From JAYUHK01 sp043767025 (GTDB lineage: Bacteria > Bacteroidota > Bacteroidia > Chitinophagales > Saprospiraceae), in contig JAYUHK010000116.1 in NCBI GenBank assembly GCA_043767025.1, forward strand, positions 1-8,181: a stretch of DNA of 8,181 bases, read 5' to 3'. The notes below the pieces were generated by a model. It was given only the letters and a program-made list of their open reading frames with translations. It ran no database searches and had not been told where the DNA came from. A program made the translations under genes and the position numbers. The first letter of the stretch is position 1. The number at the start of each line of letters is the position of its first letter. This document shows, piece after piece, positions 1 through 6,900 of this stretch.

Positions 1-23
1 AAAAGACAAATGCCCTATATCTG

Positions 24-40
24 CGACCCCTTCGGGGTCG
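24..40. repeat. Perfect GC-rich hairpin
   Basis: CGACCCC (24-30) and GGGGTCG (34-40) are exact reverse complements around a 3-base TTC loop. The stem is strong for such an AT-rich region. It has no adjacent T-run on the plus strand. On the minus strand a short T-rich stretch follows only after a gap of more than a dozen bases, about 220 bp past the stop at 265, so it is a poor intrinsic terminator. It could be part of a REP-like dispersed intergenic element together with the inverted repeat at 75-91; that is inference. Confidence 0.6.
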
Positions 41-74
41 GACGCGATGTACCATATATTTTTCTATAAATGTT

Positions 75-91
75 TGATGCATATTGCATCA
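75..91. repeat. Perfect 7-3-7 inverted repeat
   Basis: TGATGCA (75-81) and TGCATCA (85-91) are exact reverse complements separated by TAT. The site could be a small hairpin, a dimeric regulator site, or one arm of a repeat element that also includes the hairpin 35 bp upstream. The sequence alone does not distinguish these. It is about 175 bp from the nearest gene end and is not in a promoter position for either gene seen here. Confidence 0.5.
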
Positions 92-264
92 GGTTGTAAA
101 ACTATTTTACTTAAGTTCCTGCACTTAAATAGATGACATTTAATATTCGACATAATTCGCTGATTTTCAATAGTTTATGATGACTCACAATTAAAAACTA
201 AAAACTTACAATTATTTATAACGAATTACTTGATTTATTATTTTGTAAAAATAAAACTTTTTTG

Positions 265-3200
265 TCAATAAGCAACATTTCGACTGTCCGATTTTAAAAA
301 TCCTTTTGCCTTCAAATAGTTAGACCAAGCGGCGGCTCTTTTTGTCACATTATAGGCATAAAAATTTTGTCCCTCGCTCAATTTTTCGTGAAAATTGAGC
401 GCAGTCTGAAAATAATTTTCCAAATATTTGACTACCCCAAAGCTGAGCAATTCACGTTTTTTGTTGCTACTTCCTGCGAAGTTAGCGATGTTATCAACTT
501 GCAAAACTTTATTGATAGTCAGGAAGTTAGGTTCGCCATTGAGGTCTAACAAATCTAAATTGTATGGTTTTAGATAAGCGAAATACAAATCTTTTTTGGA
601 AAATTTTTTGAAACTTCGCTGAAAATCTGTTAATTCTTGATTAGAACATTTTGAAATTGGAAATCCCAAGTCTTGCAGAAACTCTGTCACAATATTAGGT
701 TTTATTTTATCAAAAAACGGCAATAAAGTATCAATTTGTGAATAAGAAATTTGAGAGAAAAGTTGTTTTTGCCATGCTTGTTGCAGGTCTGGATTAAGAT
801 TTTCAGTCAGCGATTTTTTAATTTTTTCTATTGGACTTAATGTTCTATTCTGGATTTCTAACAAGTGTAAATTTACTTTTCGTTCCTCAAATTCTGTTAT
901 CAAAGTATTGTTAATCAGATAGTTGTGCAAATAATTTTCGATGGTTTTGACTTTTTTAGAGTCGCTGTTAGCTTGATTGAGCCAATAGCCGAACCAAGTT
1001 TGGTCAAAAAGTAAATTGGCTATATTAGCGCGCTCATTTTCAGGAAAAAACTCTATTTTTTCCAAAATATAATCTAAAAACAACTCCGAGTTATCTACCT
1101 CAAAGAAGCTCAAAACTTGCTCAAATCCTTTATAACTATAGTTTGAATTGCGCAACAAATACAAAGATTCTGAAATTTTTGGCATCGGTTTGAGCCGCAA
1201 CTGCACCAAACTCGACGCAGGAAATAGCTTTGGCAAAGCCGCTATACAAATATTTCGGTGCGCATTGTTATCGTATTGATTGGATAAAATAAGATTATTA
1301 AAATCATCAATAGTAAGTTTGGCATCTTGTTTTAATTTGTCTAACTGACTGTCAAACAGTAACTTATACCATTCACTTGGATTTTCGGAGCGATTTTTTG
1401 CCCACGCTGCCCACGCCTGATAAGGTTTGAAACTACCCTTTGCGTCGCCCATTTTGAACTGATATATTTTTTCTAAAGCGAGTGCGGCAAGTTGCCGTTT
1501 GTCTTCATTTTCTAAAAAATTAACAAATATTTTAGAAAAATTACAATTAGGATAAAGAAAAACATAAGAGGTATAAATTTCATATTCACTCAAGTTTGCC
1601 GACTTCAAAGAATCTATCAAAACTTGCTGATGTAAGGCGGTCGGCGGCGGAAGTTTTTTTATTTGCGCATAACTATACAAAAGTGGCTGGGCGATAAAAT
1701 TTGCCACCGAATCTATGCTAAAATTGGTTTTTTGAGCCAGCAACTGATGAAGAAACTGCCCAACGTGAGTATTTGAAGTAATTTTCAATAATTTTGCGCA
1801 CTTATTTTTTTCATAATTGGGCAAAAGATTAGATAATTGTTCATAATATTTTGCGCAGAATCCTGTGGAGTTGAGCTGCGAAAAAAGCAATGTTTTGGTC
1901 AAATAATTTTCTAAATATTCTTCATTTGTGACAATTTTTTGCATATTTTTTTGATAAAAATAAGTACAAATCCTCGCTACCGAAAAGCCATAATTTTCGT
2001 TGCTTACATTCAATATTCCATCTAACTCAAGCGCGTGAATATCGCGAAACGAAATTGTCGCAATGCACTGATTTTCAAGGTTGTATCGAGTGTCGTCGGA
2101 GATATTTTCAGCTTTTAGCGATTGGGTCAAGGGCAAAAAAATGGGTGAAATATCGCAAGAAATTCCTTGTTTTTGGTAGTACTGATAGAGTTTTGAAAGC
2201 ACAATTAACTGCGCAGCATTTGGCTCAAAAGCGGTCAATTTATTTTTCTGAAATACGCCTGCATTTTCCAAAAAAAATGTTTTCAGAAGAAATGGAGTTT
2301 GCTGTATAATTTTTTTAGAAATATTAACAAATGTATCGCGATTTTTGGACGGATTTAATTTAAAAAAGGCATCAATTTTAGAAAAATCTTTTCTAATTTC
2401 GGATAAATTTACAAATTTTTTGTACTCATCTTCCCAAGTAAAATTCTGATAATTCGATGCCCAAAAATTAATATAATTATCCCACCAAACCTTATCCGAT
2501 GCCGGTGCTGAATCGGTATATTTTTGTTTAGCATTTTTTACAAATACTTGACTATCAAGATATTGTGAAAATATTTTTTGCAACTTTTCCGTCCAATCTA
2601 TATCGTTTCTTCGTGTATATATTGCCGCAGAAAGGTAAAAAAGCGACTTGGAATGATGCAATTCCATGAGGTCAAAAAGTGCATTGAGGTGCGTAAAATC
2701 TGAAACATCTATGTCATTCAAAAGATAACCAAAATAATCAACATCTTCATAAAAATACATCGGATTGTGACGTGAAACTTGAAGATAACCGAACTCGCGC
2801 AACAGTTCATTGCTTTGTAAATTTGCCAAAAATTTGCGGTATTGAGTGGTAACATATTTTGCTTCAGAAATATCTTTTGTTTGTATATTGGTTATCCATT
2901 CGAGTTTGGGCAATATTTTTTTATAGTTAATAGTCTGATTATCAATTAGTTGAAGAATATTAGCTATCACGTCTTTTTGAGTATTTCGGGGCAACCCATC
3001 TATAAGTGCCTCCAAAACTTCTCCCTCTGTATTCAACTGACTGTTTAAATTATCTTTATTTTGAAAAATTTGGAGGCAAATATTAGGCGATTCTATTATT
3101 GAACTATTTTTTAATTCGCTAATATATCTAATCGCCGCATTTTTATCATTGATGGCAAAAGATTCATAAATTTTTTGTAAAAAATAATACGGATTTTGGC

Positions 3201-3600
3201 TGTTTTGTGAAACACTTTTTGAAGCAACTATCGAAAAATCAACTTTGCGATTTTCGATGGGCGTTAGAAAAAAGCTACGCAAAACTGGCGAAAACACCAA
3301 CTGCTCCTCGCTACCATTCCAAAAGTTTAAAAAATCCTTTTTAGACTTTATTTTAGACCAATTTAGCTCGCTTTCCGTAAAGTTTGTGCAGTTTTTTAGT
3401 GCCTCTATTACCAAATCAAACTCGTTGGGGTTGGATAGTTGTCCACCCAAATTCTTCAGCGCAATTTTGTTGCCACGCTGCGCTTTTTGAAACAAAAGGT
3501 TCGAGTTTTGTGACAGTTTTGAACTCAAAATTTGAGCGTTGGTTTCAGCTAAAAAAAAACAAATTAAAAGCCAAACGATAAGACAAAATTTCTTTTTCAT
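265..3600 (-). CDS. Large exported protein of unknown function, possibly a helical solenoid
   Basis: I do not recognise this 1111-residue protein. It begins with a clear Sec signal peptide: lysines at 2-4, a hydrophobic stretch at 5-18 and a likely cleavage after Ala22 (TNA|Q). No lipobox is present, so the mature form is predicted to be periplasmic, outer-membrane-associated or secreted. The start at 3600 is supported by this signal peptide; no Shine-Dalgarno sequence precedes it, which is normal for Bacteroidota. The rest is rich in Leu, Lys, Asn, Phe and Tyr and reads as mostly alpha-helical. Residues around 700-737 (alanine/leucine-rich helix, then PYQAWAAW at 726-733) resemble a HEAT-type unit, and a related aromatic motif, VWWDNYINFW, lies at 371-380. 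No catalytic motif, transmembrane anchor after the signal peptide, or type IX sorting domain was seen; the C-terminus ends in a Lys/Ala/Trp-containing helix. It is transcribed divergently from the repeat protein. Confidence 0.9.
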   Translation of the reverse strand: MKKKFCLIVWLLICFFLAETNAQILSSKLSQNSNLLFQKAQRGNKIALKNLGGQLSNPNEFDLVIEALKNCTNFTESELNWSKIKSKKDFLNFWNGSEEQLVFSPVLRSFFLTPIENRKVDFSIVASKSVSQNSQNPYYFLQKIYESFAINDKNAAIRYISELKNSSIIESPNICLQIFQNKDNLNSQLNTEGEVLEALIDGLPRNTQKDVIANILQLIDNQTINYKKILPKLEWITNIQTKDISEAKYVTTQYRKFLANLQSNELLREFGYLQVSRHNPMYFYEDVDYFGYLLNDIDVSDFTHLNALFDLMELHHSKSLFYLSAAIYTRRNDIDWTEKLQKIFSQYLDSQVFVKNAKQKYTDSAPASDKVWWDNYINFWASNYQNFTWEDEYKKFVNLSEIRKDFSKIDAFFKLNPSKNRDTFVNISKKIIQQTPFLLKTFFLENAGVFQKNKLTAFEPNAAQLIVLSKLYQYYQKQGISCDISPIFLPLTQSLKAENISDDTRYNLENQCIATISFRDIHALELDGILNVSNENYGFSVARICTYFYQKNMQKIVTNEEYLENYLTKTLLFSQLNSTGFCAKYYEQLSNLLPNYEKNKCAKLLKITSNTHVGQFLHQLLAQKTNFSIDSVANFIAQPLLYSYAQIKKLPPPTALHQQVLIDSLKSANLSEYEIYTSYVFLYPNCNFSKIFVNFLENEDKRQLAALALEKIYQFKMGDAKGSFKPYQAWAAWAKNRSENPSEWYKLLFDSQLDKLKQDAKLTIDDFNNLILSNQYDNNAHRNICIAALPKLFPASSLVQLRLKPMPKISESLYLLRNSNYSYKGFEQVLSFFEVDNSELFLDYILEKIEFFPENERANIANLLFDQTWFGYWLNQANSDSKKVKTIENYLHNYLINNTLITEFEERKVNLHLLEIQNRTLSPIEKIKKSLTENLNPDLQQAWQKQLFSQISYSQIDTLLPFFDKIKPNIVTEFLQDLGFPISKCSNQELTDFQRSFKKFSKKDLYFAYLKPYNLDLLDLNGEPNFLTINKVLQVDNIANFAGSSNKKRELLSFGVVKYLENYFQTALNFHEKLSEGQNFYAYNVTKRAAAWSNYLKAKGFLKSDSRNVAY
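3535..3600 (-). other. Signal peptide of the 1111-residue protein
   Basis: Residues 1-22 form a classical Sec signal: MKKK, the hydrophobic core FCLIVWLLICFFLA, and the cleavage context ETNA|Q. Cys14 is inside the hydrophobic core and is not followed by a lipoprotein-type mature start, so signal peptidase I cleavage is favoured. Confidence 0.85.
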
Positions 3601-3630
3601 ACGTTCTATTTAGATTACAAAATGAAATAT

Positions 3631-3665
3631 GCAAATTTCGAGCCTCAATATTCAAATAATCAATT
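3631..3665 (-). promoter_or_regulatory. Candidate promoter of the minus-strand gene
   Basis: Read on the minus strand, a TTG is followed after 21 bases by GAAATTTG, which matches the Bacteroidota -7 element TAnnTTTG except for the first T. The spacing lies in the accepted 17-23 range. It would give a leader of roughly 25 bases before the start codon at 3600. The match is imperfect, and such matches arise often by chance in AT-rich DNA. Confidence 0.25.
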
Positions 3666-3742
3666 CATTTTCAAGTAATTAGAAAAAAAAAGTTGGCGGA
3701 AATAAAATTTTAGCCTAACTTTATGCCAGCTTGAATGTCTTT

Positions 3743-3774
3743 TTGTACCTATAAAATTCAATTTCATAAGTTTA
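3743..3774 (+). promoter_or_regulatory. Candidate promoter of the repeat-protein gene
   Basis: TTG at 3743-3745 is followed after 21 bases by TAAGTTTA at 3767-3774, which matches TAnnTTTG except at the last base. This would place the transcript start near 3780, about 35 bases before the ATG at 3815. The position and spacing are right, but the AT-rich background makes chance matches likely. Confidence 0.3.
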
Positions 3775-3814
3775 TATATTACAATTTTAGCACTGTGAAA
3801 TATCCTGAAAGCAA

Positions 3815-3928
3815 ATGCAAATTCATTTATCCAAAAATATTATTCTAAAAAATTTAAAAAATACTCGTCAGAGGCTTTTTTGGATATTTATTTTGCAATT
3901 ACTCTGCCAAAGTTCGCTTGTTTTTGCC
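3815..3928 (+). other. Signal peptide of the repeat protein
   Basis: Residues 1-38 have a long basic n-region (1-20, with several Lys and Arg), a hydrophobic core LFWIFILQLL at 21-30, and a signal peptidase I site at VFA|Q (38/39). The mature protein begins with a Cys-rich stretch, QNCSCTACPF. The n-region is longer than usual, but no later ATG would retain the hydrophobic core. Confidence 0.8.
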
Positions 3929-6900
3929 CAGAATTGTAGTTGTACCGCTTGCCCTTTTCCTATTCCAGACGTGGCAACGGTCAATATTCCGCTCCAAATT
4001 TCTGGCGCGACCGTCAATGACCTTTCTAATCCTTCACAAGGAGTTTGTAATGTATATTTAAAATTTAGTCACGATTTTGTGACAGATTTGCAAGTAAAAT
4101 TAAAATCACCTTCTGGGCAAATTGTGACATTGATTGGAGCAATAGATGGCAACTTTTCTAACAATACTATTGGTACTTCTTGGGACATTCGATTCATCAG
4201 GCAATCGGCTACTCCTCAACCAGATCCACTCCCGTTGGGCAATCCTAACTATCCCGGATTTTATGCAGACAGGTGGCTCAATTCGCAGGTTTGGGGAGCA
4301 GGATTCGGTGTTTTACCGCCTTTTTTTGGTAGTTACTATCCCTTTGCGGGAGCTTTAGAAAATTTTAATTCGGGTGCAGTTAATGGTACTTGGACGGTCA
4401 TAGTTCAGGACGGAGTGGCAGGACAAAGCGGTGTTTTAGTGTCTGCACAAATTGAATTTTGTAATAATTCTGGCTTAAATTGTGACATTTGTAAAGCAGA
4501 CGGCGGAACGTTTTTAAATGTCCCCAACAGACAACTTTGTGCGCAAGATTCAGGTTTGATTATTAAAAATAGACCTACTTTTGGAAACGGAATTCCAAAC
4601 ACATTTCAGTACAAATATCAATACGTTGTTGCAAAATCGGACACCATCGTAGCCTACGGCGGGCGACCGTTGGACATGAGAAATTATTCCGCAGGAAATT
4701 ATAAAATTTGTGGAATTTCGTATGCAAAAAGTGACTCACTTTTACTCCCACCGCCAAACTTCGGAAAGAGTTTAGACACTCTAAAAAAATATCTCAATCT
4801 ACCCTTTCCAACTCGTCCCTTTTGCGGAAATTTATCGGATTCTTGCTTTAATGTGACAATTTTTCCACGATATGAACAATCTCGTAAAGACACTATTTGT
4901 TTTGGTGATTCGATTGTTGTTAATAACGCAACATACAGACTTTCAGGACTTTACGATATAAATAGCAAAACAAAAAATAATAATTGTGATAGTATTATTC
5001 GTCTTTCATTAACTGTCTTGCAGAAGCTCCAAACGCTCAAAATCGACACTGTTTGCTTTGGGGATACTGTAAAAGTTGGATTGAAAAAATATTTTATTTC
5101 TGGAAATTATACGGACACTTTAAAAAGTAAAATCAGCTGCGACAGTGTTGTAAATCTTAAATTGACGGTCTTACCAAAGGTCATAAATTTGATTCAACTA
5201 ACCATCTGTGCAGAAGATACTGTAATATTTAAGAATGTAAAATACTATCAATCAGGCTTTTATGTGTTAGATACCCTTAAAACCTTACGTGGTTGCGATA
5301 GCATTAACCAACTGCTGCTTGCCGTCCACCCACCAATACTTACAGACACTATTTTTAAGATTTGTGACGGCGATTCTGTCAAAGTTGGTCAAAAATACTA
5401 CACTGAATTTGGTAATTATGTAGATACTTTACGTTCTTCTACTAATTGTGACAGTGTAATTAAGTTTAAAATTAATGTTTTCTATGGTTCACAAACTCAA
5501 ATAGATACTTCTATTTGCTACAATTCGAGTATTCAGTTAGGCAATAAATTGTATTCGGATAGCGGTAATTATACAGATATTTTGCAATCAAAAATCTCTG
5601 GTTGTGACAGCATTATTTATCTAAATCTAACAGTCAGGGGCAAAAATCAAGTCAATTTAGTGAAGGTTATTTGCCAAGGTTCTTCCTTCCGTGTCGGTAC
5701 GAAAATCTACAATGCGACAGGTATCTATCGCGATACTCTGATGGATAAACACGCCTGCGACAGTATAATTTCACTTTATTTGTTGGTGAAAGGTCCTAAT
5801 ATTACTGCTTTTGAAATCACACTTTGCGAAGGAAAAAAATACACGGTTGGTGACAGTGTTATTACGACGACTGGTACTTTTTCGGATACTCTTACAACCA
5901 ATTCTGGCTGCGATAGTTTGGTAAAAATATACATTACGGTCAATCCAACCGCCAGAGTTTATGACACTCTCGAAATCTGTCAGGGGCAATCTGTAATACA
6001 AGGGCTGAATACCTATTCTACTTCTGGAATTTATGTGGACACGCTCCAAAATAAATTTAATTGCGATAGTATTGTGACATTATATTTGAGAGTCCTGAAT
6101 CAAATTCATAGGAATTTTAGTAAGCAGATATGTGCAGGCGATAGCGTAAGTGTAGGGAAATCTGTCTATCGTGTGACTGGGATTTATATAGATACTTTGA
6201 GTTCTGTTATAGTGGGTTGTGATAGTATTGTGACATTGAATTTAACGGTTTATCCAAAATATCTATTTGAAAAACCCGCTTTTATTTGTAATGGTACAAG
6301 CTATTTATTTCATAGTCAGTTACTTAACAACGCTGGCATTTATTTTGATACATTAAAGAGTATTCATAATTGTGACAGTATAATTAAGTTAAATTTGTCT
6401 GTTTTGCCCCTCAAATACACTCAAATAGATACAATAATTTGTAAAGGAGAAACGATAAAAATCGGGGTCAGCGCGTACAGCACAAACGGAACTTACGAAA
6501 ATCGCTTTCCATCTTCTAACGGATGTGACAGTATTGTGACATTAATTTTGACCGTTTCAAACCCAATTACAACTCTAAATGCTCGCGTTTGTAGGGGAAA
6601 ATTATATGCGATAGGCGATACAAGTTTTTTGGAAGGCGGTCTGCACAAAATAATTTTAAAAAATTATTTAGGTTGTGACAGTACTATTTTTTTGAACTTG
6701 ACAATTATAGACTCTGTGGTTGTCAATATTGATACCGCTATTTGTAACGAAGAATTTTTTCTCGTCGGCTCCGAACAATTCAACACAAGTGGTATTTACA
6801 AAAGAAATTTTACATCTTCCGGCGGTTGTGATAGTATTATTTATCTTCATTTATTAGTTTATCCCAAAAATGATACAATAATTTTTAAAAATATTTGTCA

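Larger units (their letters stand above)
1..264. other. Non-coding region downstream of the minus-strand gene
   Basis: No credible coding region, tRNA or rRNA is visible here. The first 50 bases include a GC-rich island that stands out from the AT-rich remainder and contains a perfect hairpin (24-40). A second perfect inverted repeat lies at 75-91. From about 100 to 264 the sequence is low-complexity A/T-rich DNA. The minus-strand gene ends at 265, so this is its 3' flank. No hairpin directly followed by a T-run was found just after its stop codon, so no intrinsic terminator is called. Confidence 0.6.
3601..3814. promoter_or_regulatory. Divergent intergenic region
   Basis: These 214 bp separate the start codons of two divergently transcribed genes for exported proteins, so both promoters should lie here. 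The sequence is strongly AT-rich with an A-run near 3685. No RNA gene and no clear operator palindrome was found. Weak matches to the Bacteroidota sigma factor consensus (TTG, then TAnnTTTG) are listed separately. Confidence 0.6.

Noticed and set aside
24..40. Intrinsic terminator for the minus-strand gene
   Set aside because: The hairpin is over 220 bp past the stop and lacks an immediately following T-run on either strand.
367..549. Plus-strand short frames inside the minus-strand gene (also 2055-2309, 3245-3490 and 3384-3581)
   Set aside because: All lie inside the 1111-residue gene on the opposite strand and show no recognisable protein character.
4146..4358. Plus-strand frame with a hydrophobic N-terminus
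   Set aside because: It overlaps the P-domain-coding frame in another phase. The P-domain hallmarks are convincing and this frame has no independent support.
4405..4893. Minus-strand short frames at 4405-4602, 4575-4757 and 4699-4893
   Set aside because: They overlap each other and the large plus-strand gene, and look like chance frames.
5771..6049. Minus-strand open frame opposite the repeat array (also 6668-6850 and 7737-7922)
   Set aside because: These are antisense shadows of the repeat-coding frame, with no start context or family resemblance.
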